A DNA stretch of 64,000 nucleotides from Atherinomorus stipes (lineage: Eukaryota; Chordata; Actinopteri; Atheriniformes; Atherinidae), in the NCBI GenBank assembly GCA_023101725.1, contig JALJCO010012676.1, forward strand, positions 1 through 64,000, given 5' to 3'. This document shows positions 42,101-51,714 of the stretch, piece after piece. Under the pieces are notes generated by a model that did no database searches, was not told the origin of the DNA, and saw only the letters and a list, made by a program, of their open reading frames with translations. The position numbers were made by a program, and so were the translations under genes. The stretch's first letter is position 1. Each line of letters begins with the position of its first letter.

Positions 42101-44616
42101 CAAAACTGGTTGGAGACTCGGCACCACTTTGTTGCTGGGCCAGAGTGAAGAACCGATTGCGTCAGGGGCGGTGTTACCAGGACAACACATGAGTGTTTCA
42201 AGCCAGCGGAGCAATAGATTAAAAAATAAACCAACTGGTCCAAGGAGGAGACCCAATGTTTCAGACTCGGAGAGGCCCACATAAAAAAAAGAATATCATC
42301 CACTATTTGGTTTTAGCTGTTCGGACAGAGAGGTTCTGAGAACACAGTTCCTATAACTACTCGTCCCGAATTTAGTTATAAGAACTACCCTTCACCTTCA
42401 GTGCGTGTTCGCACATGAGGGAGGACCTTGATAGGGACCATGTGTGACGCAATCGTTGCGACAGTGACAAATTTATACCCCAGCAGATCTAATACAAAAC
42501 AGGTTTCTCGCCTCTTTTATTCAAAGCTTTTAGAAAAGCTAGTTTACCAGCTTTCCCTCATTACGGTCAGTTGTATCATGTAACAGAACAGCCCCCCGTT
42601 GGAAAGCTGCCCTACTAACATCTTGTTTGCCTTTCGTTGAAGTCCGCCCGGACACTTTAGTGGACGGACCAGGGTTCATCTACGAAAGTAGCGCAGATTG
42701 TGCTGACACAATTCGCAACTGTATTTGGGTTTTCCATCTTTTTTATTCAAAGCTATTGGAAAAGCTAACTTACCAGCTTTCCCTCCCTTTCCGTTGTTTA
42801 CCTTTAGTTGAAGTGCGCCCGGAACTTTAGTGGTCGGTCCGTCCACTAAAGTGTCCGGGCGGCAGCCGCAGATTCTACTGCAACACTTTGCAGTTGTATT
42901 TGGGTCATTAAATTAATATGAAAATAACTGCTTTTGGACATTTCAAAATAGACATCGATTCGGGAAGTGTGTCATTGTGATCGATTTAATAATGAATTGG
43001 TACGCTACTATTCTAATAGCTCTTGTTGTTATTACAATCTCGGTAAATAGATAAACAGCTGTGAGACTTTTGTAATATGATGGGCCGGAAGAAGCGGAGA
43101 TCACGCAAGAGGCGGGGCTTGCTAGTTCTACCAATCACCAAACATCTACGTATTTCAGTTCCTATGGAACCCAGAGAAGACCCTGCCTCGGAGTAGGAGC
43201 TAAAAAGGTTATAGGAACTGAGGTCCGAGGTCCCTAGTTCCTATATGTCCGAATGCACAAAAAAAACAGCCTGGTTCCCGAAAAGGTTCTAGGAACTCCA
43301 AAAGGTTCCTACAGTCTGAAAGTGCCACTATTTGCCTGCAAAAGGTGAGTAACACGACCTGCTGCAGGAGACAAGAATCTGCCGACAGCAGCTGCTCACC
43401 AACATAGCAAAGTAACATCAACAAGCTAGTTAATGAAAATTTTAGAAATATATCCAGAGACAGGAATCAGAATAGGTAACAAGGAAACGGGGACATGGTA
43501 ACGGGACGGGTGTGGACTTTTCACATCGCAGAAGGAGTTGGAGGTCAGTTATCCACTCGGCTGTTACTGGTGGTAAACCATCGACACACACGTTCCTGCG
43601 CTCTGAATGGGTGGTTTCAGACGGTGTGTTCTTTTAAAATGTACAGTCAGCCTCAAAATTATTCACACCCTCCAATTAAAGAAAATGCTAAATTCACAAC
43701 TGTAATTCAAATAAGAAGAAACTAATAATAAATCAAAATTTACAAAATTATTTAGTGAAATAAAATGTTCTTTTGAATTGTGGCTGAAAATAACTATAAA
43801 AAAAACAAATAAACAAACAAAACTGTCCCAGACAAATTAAAGCACCTTTTCCATGAACATGGACCTTCATACCTGTCAACAGGTGCAGAAGTCTTATTGG
43901 GCTTTACATAAAACATCTGATTGCTAGTGATTGCCTCAAAGTGTTGCTCAACAAAATTTTAGTATTGGAGCGCCATCATGCTTGTTTACTTGCTTTGTTT
44001 TTAATAAAGATATTATAACAATATCATCATGACAACATAATCCAGTTTTAGTGTGCATGTTTCATAAACACTTACGCAGCGTTTTAAAGAAAAAAAGACC
44101 ACTGTGAGAACATAAAATTCATTAACTCAAAATGAATAAGACTGCCATATTCTTTTGTTTTTTAACAGGAACAAATGCGCTCATTAAGCAAACATTGCAA
44201 CATTAAGCTAAACTAGCACTTTGGTAGTAAATTTTCTCATTTAATTAGCATAGCAGTGTAACTCACCTAAGCTTTCAGCAGGTTTTTTCTTCTTTTTCTT
44301 TAATCATGTAAGAATACAATATAAATTTGATGGCTTTGATTCACTTTTATCATTAACCACTTGGTCAAATTGAATAAGACTGCTATGGTCTCTGTGCTTT
44401 TCTGCAGGAACGAGTGCGCCAGTCACAGTCAACCATGTGAGGTTCCTTGGTATGAAACTCTCTGCGAGTGATGCTGAAACTGGCCTGAACACCACATTCG
44501 CTCTGCTGATTGTTGCAGCAGTTGGAGGAGTATGCTTATCAGTCTGGTTCTTTGCAAGAAAAAGAAATTCTAAGAAACATCAGAGTATCGATATGGTTAA
44601 GTTTGACAGATTCTAA
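28550..44616 (+). CDS. lct: Lactase-phlorizin hydrolase, copy 2 (17 coding exons, three frameshifts)
   Basis: Tandem paralogue of copy 1 with the same domains. Coding exons: 28550-29172, 31887-31957, 32354-32431, 32506-32599, 35400-35484, 35572-36249, 36347-36997, 37079-38629, 38716-38984, 39119-39409, 39498-39696, 39879-40081, 40157-40263, 40447-40578, 40757-40980, 41206-41442, 44408-44616. All introns are GT-AG. About 1,899 residues if three indels are ignored. Domain IV keeps both glutamates (TINEP, about E1513; ITENG, about E1722). Domain III has TFNQP (codon 37909-37911) plus ITENG. Domain II has TFSSP and ITGNG. The C-terminus has a membrane helix and a tail ending DRF. Breaks against copy 1: one extra G at 28959-28962 (exon 1), one missing C at 36211-36215 (exon 6), two extra A at 36588-36598 (exon 7). 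All are in homopolymers. Taken literally, the product stops within domain I. Intact splice sites and intact exons 8-17 argue for sequence error or very recent loss. Confidence 0.9.
29205..31560. mobile_element. Large nested foldback element in lct copy 2 intron 1
   Basis: Three successive blocks on the left return inverted and in reverse order on the right. The outer block has CCTGGACCTTATTTCTAGGA at about 29219 and TCCTAGAAATAAGG at about 31525. The second has AACCCA/TGGGTT words at about 29620-29760 and 31190-31320. The inner has ACCATTTAGAAAAAAA at about 29888 and its complement TTTTTTCTAAATGGT at about 30765. The central part (about 29970-30730) has CTGTATATAATTACTGGACG and CGCCATCTTG. 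No transposase is encoded. This insertion explains why intron 1 is 2.7 kb here and 0.36 kb in copy 1. Confidence 0.75.
33766..34186. mobile_element. Inverted-repeat MITE in lct copy 2 intron 4
   Basis: The left arm contains GGTACACCAGCATGACTATC and GGCAAGTCAGTCTGGG. The right arm carries the inverted counterparts (CCCAGACTGACTTGCC; GATAGTCAGGCTGGTGTGCC). TGCAAACT precedes (33758-33765) and follows (34187-34194) the element, an exact 8-bp target duplication of hAT type. It is non-coding and absent from copy 1. Confidence 0.85.
34200..35399 (+). other. Rest of lct copy 2 intron 4
   Basis: Intron 4 spans 32600-35399. Apart from the MITE and a dispersed-repeat fragment around 34945-35030 (ATTTATATAGCACATTTTAA) I see only AT-rich sequence with a short TA run near 35262. 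The acceptor before exon 5 is AACATGAAG, weaker than the matching TAACATGCAG of copy 1. Confidence 0.45.
39039..39097. repeat. (TA)n microsatellite beside the exon 10 acceptor
   Basis: About 29 TA units end 21 bp before the AG acceptor (39117-39118) of lct copy 2 exon 10. The matching intron of copy 1 is 78 bp and has no microsatellite; here it is 134 bp. Confidence 0.9.
42500..42865. repeat. Duplicated and inverted segments in lct copy 2 intron 16
   Basis: TTTTATTCAAAGC, then GAAAAGCTA and TTACCAGCTTTCCCTC, occurs near 42517 and again near 42740, a tandem duplication about 225 bp apart. GTCCGCCCGGACACTTTAGT (about 42642) has an inverted match, ACTAAAGTGTCCGGGCGG, near 42845. Both patterns lie inside the larger foldback-like region. 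Confidence 0.6.
43644..44005 (+). mobile_element. Tc1/mariner-like MITE, copy 3 (3'-truncated)
   Basis: Starts CAGTCAGCCTCAAAATTATT and follows the 27.4-kb copy through CCTGTCAACAGGTGCAGAAG and CGCCATCATGCTTGTTTACT, then stops. The right terminal repeat is missing. Confidence 0.7.
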
Positions 44617-44803
44617 CAGCAAATTCACTGAACTGTGCCACAAGTCTTCAGCACTGATATGAATATTTGACTGCAGTCTCTATAAGAGTGCATTTTACAT
44701 TAAAACATCATCCTACACATTAATATATTTCAGCTATATTCAGTTTTTATTCCACTGTTGCTGTATTTTGTAATGTTAACCATGATAGTGGCATTTCTAT
44801 ATA

Positions 44804-44809
44804 AATAAA
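44804..44809 (+). promoter_or_regulatory. Polyadenylation signal of lct copy 2
   Basis: AATAAA about 190 bp after the stop codon; a second one lies at 44850-44855. Either could define the 3' end. Confidence 0.55.
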
Positions 44810-45330
44810 TCATTCCTACTTCCAGTCTGAATGCCAAAAGATTTCATGAAATAAAGTGCCATTTATTGAAAATAGCATATCATTTTGATAAAGCTCCGTG
44901 GAAAACAGAACTAAGTTATCTTCATATGGAATTGTACAAAGCCTTGTCAAAATATTTTTGTCTCATCAAATAAAATGACTTGCTATGAAGTGTCAGCATT
45001 TTTCACCATCTGTGTTCAGTTTACAACAAATGTAAAGATACTTCTGAAAATCCTTTTGTCCATTATCTACAGACAAGCACTGCTGAATACAGCATTTGTG
45101 AATATTTGGTTGCTACGAGGCTCCTGTATTCATCACCCTTGATCTTTTAATTCTAACCAGTTGCAATACTGATGAAGAAACATCCCCAAGGCGTGATGCT
45201 ACCTCTACCCAAGAAGATGGTGTAGACATGAATGTAAGACATGAGTGGCGCTCGGTTTGCTCCTCATGCAACATTCTTTGGCAGCTTAAAAGTTCAATTT
45301 TAGTCTAATCTTACTAGAATACCTCTAGAG

Positions 45331-45510
45331 CATGGCGACTCAATTCAGTCCTACAACGGCTGCAATCCTGCAAGTTTTCAACATCTCAAATCATATAGAT
45401 CCAATAGCCAAACATGCTCTGCACAATGACTCACCTTGAGTCGTGTTGGAACAGGGCGACAGAAAACCTGCAGGATTGCAGCCCTGATAGGACGCAACTG
45501 AGTGGCACTG
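45331..45510. mobile_element. Small hAT-like MITE (180 bp)
   Basis: The left end CATGGCGACTCAATTCAGTC matches the inverted right end CAGTGCCACTCAGTTGCGTC, and the GGCTGCAATCCTGCA word continues the pairing inward. Flanks are CTCTAGAG (45323-45330) and TTCTAGAG (45511-45518), an 8-bp duplication with one mismatch. It lies between lct copy 2 and connexin A and is non-coding. Confidence 0.8.
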
Positions 45511-45518
45511 TTCTAGAG

Positions 45519-46110
45519 TCTTCCAGTTGTCTTTTGCTTAATATGGAACTTTGCTGATTCTTTAGTTCTCAATTTCCTCTTTAACCCACACTTCTTGCCA
45601 AGTCCATGAGTTTGGGTGGTATGCCCTTTTCAGGTCTTTTCCACAAAATTAGTTACTTTCATGTGGATCATTTCAATACCCCAACCTCAATTTGATTTTC
45701 CCCAAACTATGCTATGATCTGGAGTTTCATGATCTTTTTGGTGCTCATTTAGTGCGTGTGTGCGTCCATTTGATATCTGATGGCATCTGTAGAAAATGTG
45801 TCCATTAAGATAAAGTACTTTGAATATTCGCACAAAAATTCATCACTGGACAGTTTTTGGCCACGTTCCACAACATGGTAATGGGTATGCATTCACACCT
45901 TGTCAGAACAGGAAATTTTCCCCTCACTGAAATACACACCATCTGAACAATGTTAATTTCCACAGAAATGTCAAATGCCCTGCAGAAACCCAGGGGCTCA
46001 CAGCTTCAGAGTATTAGTAAGACAACCCCTGGCTAAAATGATGCTGTCTTGGATGATGCTCAATTTTGTAGGAAAAAAAAAAAAAAACACACACAAAAAA
46101 AACCCCTCAA
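45519..46110. other. Intergenic DNA between convergent lct copy 2 and connexin A
   Basis: I see no gene here. An A-rich run with CACACA lies at about 46070-46105. The 115-residue plus-strand frame at 45975-46322 mostly runs antisense to the connexin 3' UTR and is not accepted. Confidence 0.5.
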
Positions 46111-46128
46111 ATCTGAAATCTTTACAGA

Positions 46129-46134
46129 TTTATT
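46129..46134 (-). promoter_or_regulatory. Polyadenylation signal of connexin copy A
   Basis: TTTATT on the plus strand reads AATAAA on the minus strand. It lies about 500 bp after the stop codon. Sequence upstream in the message (GGCACTGTGGG region) is shared with the 3' UTR of copy B, which supports one transcript end at each place. Confidence 0.6.
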
Positions 46135-46637
46135 TAAAACCCACAAGTGGTACAAAAGTCAATTTGAAATTTCATTTGCATGGTAAAAATGGCACTGTGG
46201 GTGTGGCTGGCAATAGAAACACATGGCAGGAAGTTGCCAAGACAACTCCAACATTTTTAAGTAGGTACCTTGTGTCATTAAAAGCATCACAGCAAAAGTT
46301 TTTTAAAAAATTTGGGATTTGACCCAACAGAATCCAGTTTAAGGTCAAGACAAACTTGAGTCACTGAACTTCCTACAAAAACATTTTAAAAAGGTTTAGA
46401 GAAAAAAAAAAAATCTGCCCATGTTAAGCAGTTGAAGCACTTTGGATCTTCAGGCTGGTGTCTCCAGTATTGCTGCGTTGACACAACAGTTCCTGCGACG
46501 GGATGCTGGACCCCAGCTGGCTGCAACACTGCAAGGCTTGGGCTGTTTTCATCCACCTCAATCAAAGTCACATTGTCTTTCGTACATGCAAACTCCTGCT
46601 CAGTCCTTCCATCCTCACTGCGACTCCTTCCAACCAG

Positions 46638-47850
46638 TTATGCATGGAGACCTGTGAACAGGTGTCAGTCAAACATGTCACCGTCATCTCAGTTAAAATA
46701 AGTGAAGGTGGGATGGCTGTGCAGGTAAATGCTCACCTTTATCACTGCTCTGCTTCTCCTGGGCAAAGTTCAGCCTGTTCTGCTCCACTGCAGTGCTGTT
46801 GGACTCTGGGCTGTTCTCCTCGTTCTGGTACGCCAAATCCAGATGCTGCTGAGCCAGTTTTAAGTGTCTGCGCAGCCTCTCCAGCTCCCGTGACGAGGCC
46901 TCGTCCCCAAAGGACTCGCGGCCGGAGTCTCCGAGGTTGTCCCTGAAGCCCATCTTGCCCGACGGGTCTTTCTTCGGAGCCGTGTGGTAGCCTGGTGGGG
47001 CAGAGGGTTGGCGGCAGATGGAGGATCTCTGGCTGGCCAGAGCGGAGTGGCGAGGGGCGGGAGAACGAGGCCGTGGCACGCACATGCAGTCGCGAATTCC
47101 ACTGAAGCCGAGATGAAGGATCTCCAACACGGTAAAGAGCAGACACAAAGCGCTGACGGCGTACATGATGAGTAGGAAGATGGTTTTCTCTGTGGGGCGT
47201 GAGACGAAGCAGTCCACTGTGTGCGGGCAAGGAGAGCGTGTGCAGACGTATGAAGGTGCTACTTCTAACCCGTAGAGGACATACTGCCCAAACAGGAAGG
47301 AGGCCTCAAAGATGGCACGTGATAGCAGCTGAAAGACGTAGACCTTCATCAGGCCGTCTCTCTTGATGCGACGCCGCCCATCGTGCTTTTTGCTGGGCTT
47401 CTCTTCAACTTTCTTTTCTGGCTCAATCTCCTCAAGGATTATGGATTCTTCCTCCCCGTTTTCCTCCAGTTCTTTATAGTCCCTGTTGGCCCCACGGCTC
47501 ACGATGGGCATCATCCTTTCCTTGGGCCTGTAGTCCTCATCGTCCATGCGGGCGATCTTGTGCATAGCGAAACCGAGGTACATGACGGTGGGCGTGGTGA
47601 TCATAATCACCTGAAACACCCAGAAGCGAACATGCGAGAGCGGCGCAAACGCATCGTAGCACACGTTCTCACAACCAGGTTGCTTTGTGTTGCACACAAA
47701 TTTACTCTGTTCATCGCTGTAGATCGAATCGCCCCCGACAGCCGTCAGCACGATCCGGAAGATGATGAGGAGGGTGAGCCAGATTTTGCCCACAAAGGTG
47801 GAGTGATTGGAAATCTCATCCAGCAGACGCGTGAGGAAGAGCCAGCTCAT
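46638..47850 (-). CDS. gjc4: Connexin, gjc4/cx43.4 type, copy A (two coding exons)
   Basis: Gap-junction channel subunit. Coding exons on the minus strand: 47850-46737, then 46651-46638 after an 85-bp GT-AG intron, giving about 375 residues ending SSDKGLHA. Four membrane helices, cytoplasmic amino end. First extracellular loop has C-x6-C-x3-C; second has C-x4-C-x5-C (CTRSPCPHTVDC). The cytoplasmic loop is rich in glutamate and lysine, then KKHDGRRRIKRDGL. Best match from memory is fish connexin 43.4, a relative of mammalian GJC1/Cx45. Oddities against copy B: S4L at the N-terminus, E41D, Y45S and Q56K in the first extracellular loop, a diverged cytoplasmic loop, and loss of six residues (SRSSSP) in the tail. 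The single-frame reading that continues to EHLPAQPSHLHLF runs into the intron. Tail-to-tail with lct copy 2. The a.1/a.2/b subtype is not decided. Confidence 0.93.
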
Positions 47851-47879
47851 TTTACTTGTGGGTTAGGAATGATCTCAAA

Positions 47880-48050
47880 CCTGCTCAAAAGAAAAATGGA
47901 GTCCGTTTCAAAATTCCAAGTAGGTTTGCAATGACAGAAACAGGAAGCATGCAGACCTGATGTGTGATATTTACCTTCAGTTGTGACTGTTGGGCCTCTG
48001 TCTCCTTGAAGTTGTCTTCTACTTACAGAACTTTTTTTTTTACTCTGCCC
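47880..48050 (-). other. 5' untranslated exon and short first intron of connexin copy A
   Basis: On the minus strand an exon ending AACTGAAG with donor GTAAAT (exon edge 47975) is followed by a 94-bp intron (47974-47881) ending TTTTGAGCAG, and then by the coding exon leader (from 47880) to the ATG at 47850. The exon contains ACAACTTCAAGGAGACAGAG, which matches ACAACTTTGAGGAGACGGAG in the presumed first exon of copy B at 59.5 kb. The upstream edge is uncertain. Confidence 0.6.
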
Positions 48051-48254
48051 ACTGGACTCTGCTGCCTCTAACAGGTCTCATATCTTTTCTGAGCTCAAGC
48101 AACGCTGAGATTGCACTCAGGTGGATTTAATTAAGCTAACTGCGAGGCCGCTGAAGATGATTGGGAGCTTCATGAGCACACTCCAGTCTGGTAGGTGGTG
48201 CTAATGCACCTATAGCTGGTTGCCAACAGTTAATCTAATTCAAAAAAAGGAGAA

Positions 48255-48268
48255 CCCCCCCCCCCCCC
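48255..48268. repeat. Poly-C run
   Basis: Fourteen C in a row. A second run of about 19 C lies at 48413-48431 inside the SINE. Lengths of such runs are unreliable in many assemblies. Confidence 0.8.
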
Positions 48269-48303
48269 TACGTGACGCCTGATGGCCGGTAAATGTGAAA
48301 ATG

Positions 48304-48500
48304 CGGGGCGGCTGTAGTTGGAGGAGCAGTCGTCTTTCAACAGGAAGGTTGGGGGATCGATTCCAGGCTTCCCCAGACTACATGACGAAGTGTCTTTGGG
48401 CAAGATGCTGAACCCCCCCCCCCCCCCCCCCACTCGATGTGCCTACCAGGGTATGGATGTGTGTGAATGTGTGTAATGTGTGACGGCTAAACAATTTGTG
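48304..48500 (+). mobile_element. tRNA-derived SINE
   Basis: Has a degenerate A box (GGCTGTAGTTGGAGGAGCAG), and then a B-box-like AGGTTGGGGGATCGATTCC at the spacing of a tRNA-type RNA polymerase III promoter. The body continues AGTGTCTTTGGGCAAGATGC, TGAACC and a GATGTGTGTGAATGTGTG tail. This is the layout of the common tRNA-type SINEs of percomorph fish. A C-run interrupts the body. Confidence 0.75.
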
Positions 48501-48710
48501 GGATTAATACTGGAAAAGACTGAAGGGGACACTCACAATGTCCACATAAGCCAGTTTTAGAAAAAAATATAGAGAAATTATTTTTACATGATATAGAAAT
48601 GAAGCGAGTTTGAACGTCACTACTGTTTATTTTCTAGTTTTCTTATAATTGTATGATGGTGTTGTCCTCAGTTACATGTATGAATGTTATTCATGATAAT
48701 ATAGAGAATG

Positions 48711-48895
48711 ATAACCTCTGCCGAGGAGGTAATGTTTTTGGTAGCGATGGTTTGTCCCTCTGTCCGTCCATCTGTCTGTCAGCAACTGTACGGATAAAAG
48801 TACTGGACGGACTGACCTGAAATTTTTACCAGCTGTGTGTCTCAGCCCAAGGACAACCCCATTAAATTTTGGTGGTGATCCGGATCACCTTCTGA
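48711..48895 (+). repeat. Dispersed repeat (CTCTGCCGAGGAGGTAATGT type)
   Basis: Contains CCTCTGCCGAGGAGGTAATG, GTCCGTCCATCTGTCTGTCA, ACTGGACGGACTGACCTGAA and ATTAAATTTTGGTGGTGATC. The 3' half recurs at 27985-28095. I recognise it as a widespread fish dispersed repeat but will not assign the family. Confidence 0.65.
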
Positions 48896-48899
48896 AAGT

Positions 48900-49970
48900 T
48901 GGGGCCTGTACTTCTCGGCCCCAACTTTCTAAAAGTTCCATTGTGGGTCTTTAAACATTAAAAGCATCACAGCAAAGTGCAGAAGAATTGAAAACATTAA
49001 AAGGATGAAAAGCATGATTTGAAATCAAAACAGAGACCAGTAGGTCGTAAACACACAACTGAACTTTTCACAGTTTTCTCAATGAAAATTAATGATAGTA
49101 TCCCATCAAAACGAGTCACAAAACGCTGATTTTTAGGGTCTGAAATTTATGTTGTGTGTTTTTAAAAGAGTCTATGCAGCTCTGAACCTCTGGATAAAAG
49201 CTATATAAATGCAGCCGAGAACAGGTGGGTCTTTGAGTGTTTCAGCTGATCTGAGACTTTCTGGGAGTTTGATCCAGACGTGGAGCATAAAAGCTGAACA
49301 CAGCTTCTACATGTCGGGTTCTGACTCTTAGAACTGACAAAAGACCAGATCCAGATGACCTTAGGGGTCTGGTAGGTTCACACTGGGTCAAGAGGTCGCT
49401 GATATATTTTCACTAGATATGAGTAGACGCACACCTTTCTCATGAAGCTTAATCTGAATGAAACTATTGTTTCAGCTCTGGAAGATGTGACCTGAACTAT
49501 GATTCCAGAAGTATTCCAATAAACTTGTGGTTGCAAGTATACTTTACTATGGGTATGCAATTTTGGGGATGGGGGAGTGCAGGGACCAAAAAAAAAACAA
49601 ATATACAAGGATCAATGGGTTTAATGCAGTAACTCTAGACCAATCTTTGTGCATAGAATTTGCGCATTACTTTGAAGTTTTACGATGTTTATTATGCTGG
49701 ACTCAAATTGTGTCTGTAAAACAGCAAAAAAATGCAACTTTAACAGTTTCAACTTCAGCCAAGATATGACTCAAGAGATTTAAAGAACATTATTGGAAAG
49801 TACATTACATCAATGTACTTAAAGCCACAATGTAATGGTTCTTTCTCTTAATTCATGAAGTTAAAGCTGTATTAGATCATGGCTAATAACCATGATGAGA
49901 TAAAGACTTGGCACCAAACTGCTCCCCAGAAAAAACACAAATAGCAATGAAAAACCACTTGGAGATCTGA
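48900..49970. other. Intergenic DNA between the two connexins
   Basis: I see no gene. Short open frames (49378-49608 minus; 49527-49769 plus) carry no motif. Confidence 0.45.
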
Positions 49971-49985
49971 AAATGGTTGTACAAA

Positions 49986-49991
49986 TTTATT
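49986..49991 (-). promoter_or_regulatory. Polyadenylation signal of connexin copy B
   Basis: TTTATT on the plus strand, AATAAA on the minus strand, about 1.7 kb after the stop codon. The adjacent AATGGCACTGTGGGCATG region matches the 3' UTR of copy A next to its own AATAAA, so a long 3' UTR is likely. Confidence 0.55.
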
Positions 49992-51714
49992 TCAAAAACT
50001 AACCACAAAAGTACTATCAATACAAAAAAGTATAAAAAGTACAAAAAGCATTGGTCAAAAATAATTGAGATGACAATATTTGAGTTGGTACTAATGGCAC
50101 TGTGGGCATGACACGCAATACAAAAGATGGCATCTTAGAGAGCATTCAAGGCATTGAGTTCACATTGAAACGATTTGTTTACAACCATCTCTTGCAGTTC
50201 TTGCAACTGTAATCTCCAAAGAATCAGCACTTTGAGGTTGAACTCGACAGTATTTTCCATTATTCAAACAACAGATGAGCCAACAGGTCTGTGCTGAAAA
50301 CAAGTAAACATTTCTTGGTCAAAATACGAACACGTACCAAATAAAACGAGCCAGGCTGAAGTGACTGAATGAGAAACTGCTGAACTTTAACTCAAATTGT
50401 ACCGAACTCATTCAGAACGCACAAATCCACAGACAGTCTGTCCTCGGAGAGCAGACACAGTAGCGACCGTCATTCCTTTCATATAAAACTGTCACGGTGA
50501 CAAAAGCCTACAATACTTAAAATACAAAAATAAAGAACAGTATAGAACATTTAAAAAAACAATACATGACAATAGCAAGAGTTACATGTTTTTCAAGCAT
50601 TACCCAGGTTTGTTTATTCCTTTGGACTGAGGCACCTCAAGTGTGTTCCAGTTACCATCAGAGGCCTGTACTACAAAACAGATTCAACATACCCACAACC
50701 CGATTACGTAACAAACCCTGACCATTGAGGTCCTGCTGACCAGAGCAACACCAATGGAGGTTCAGTCAACTCAGGTTTCTCCAACTGTGGATATAAGCAC
50801 ATTTGTGTAAAGAAGTGACGTCAGAGCCACATGACCAATCACAAATATGGATCTAGAGCAGCATAAACAGAAAATGTAGTTCAGAAAAAAATATAAAACA
50901 CATAATCCAGGCTATTTACAACCCAAACACAGCAGCCTGAAAGAAGTCTTTCATAATGGAATGATTTAGGATGCCATAGATCCAGCTCTGCAGTACAGGC
51001 CCCAGGTACCAGACTTGGGAATGTTGACTGGTGCAGTGCCAACACTGATGTAAAAGAAAACGAAAAAAAGAAAGACGCTTAAGGGGGAAAAGCCCTTGTG
51101 TAATGTTTAACATCCATGTCTTCATGATTATTAAGACAAAAACCCCTGTACCTTTCTTTTAAGAGGCGCGTTTGATCGTGAAGCTTTTGTTTGCGCTACA
51201 ATCACCCACTCACATACTCAAAGTAGAAAATCTTAGTTTAAATTCTTCTTCTTACACAGCTTGCTTGGCCTTACCTCAACAAAAACCCATAAAAGAGTTT
51301 CAGTTCAGGTCGAAGGCAAACTTGAGATTCACACACTGAATTTCCAACAAAAAGGGAGAAAAAAGAAATTTAAAGAGCACAAAAAAAAGGGGAAAAAAAA
51401 ACCTCCCAAGTCTCATGACAAATATATTTATATAAAAAGTAGCTGCCCTGAGGGAGATGTCCACGTTGTTAACCGTAAGCATTCTTGTTGCACGATGGCA
51501 GTCTGTAAGCACTTTGGATCTTCAGGCTGGTGTCTCCAGTATTGCTGCGTTGAGACAACAGTTCCTGCGACGTGATGCTGGACCGCAGCTGGCCGTAACA
51601 CTGCAAGGCTTGGGCTGTCTTCATCCACCTCAAGCAAAGTCACATTGTCTTTCATACATGCAAACTCCTGCTCAGTCCCCTTCCGTCCTCACTGCTCCTC
51701 CTGCCAACCAGCTG
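49992..51714 (-). other. Probable 3' UTR of connexin copy B
   Basis: Two parts match the copy A 3' UTR: near the AATAAA (about 50095-50110) and next to the stop codon (about 51508-51680, with CTTTGGATCTTCAGGCTGGT shared). The middle 1.2 kb has no counterpart in copy A, so either copy A lost it or copy B gained it. The plus-strand open frames of about 100 residues at 51261-51765 are antisense to this UTR. Confidence 0.5.

Larger units (their letters stand above)
41443..44407 (+). other. lct copy 2 intron 16 with several repeats
   Basis: A 3-kb GT-AG intron. From about 41995 to 42280 there is a GC-richer piece with GAGCCGGTTTGGAGCCGGAG and CACCGGCTCCTGGCTCC words, a probable transposon fragment. 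From about 42320 to 43320 there are inverted words such as AGTTCCTATAAC and GTTATAGGAACT, suggesting a foldback element. A Tc1-like MITE follows at 43644. The 160-residue minus-strand frame at 41798-42280 overlaps the repeat and has no protein motif I recognise. Confidence 0.45.

Noticed and set aside
46693..46736. EHLPAQPSHLHLF as the true connexin C-terminus
   Set aside because: A good GTGAGC donor precedes it and a downstream acceptor restores the expected GLHA end. Kept only as a possible intron-retention isoform.
47383..47934. 183-residue plus-strand frame, and a similar 177-residue frame at 53565-54098
   Set aside because: Both are antisense shadows of the conserved connexin coding exons; conservation is explained by the minus-strand proteins.
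48304..48500. A functional tRNA gene
   Set aside because: The A and B boxes are degenerate, no cloverleaf with an anticodon stem is evident, and the body has the SINE continuation.
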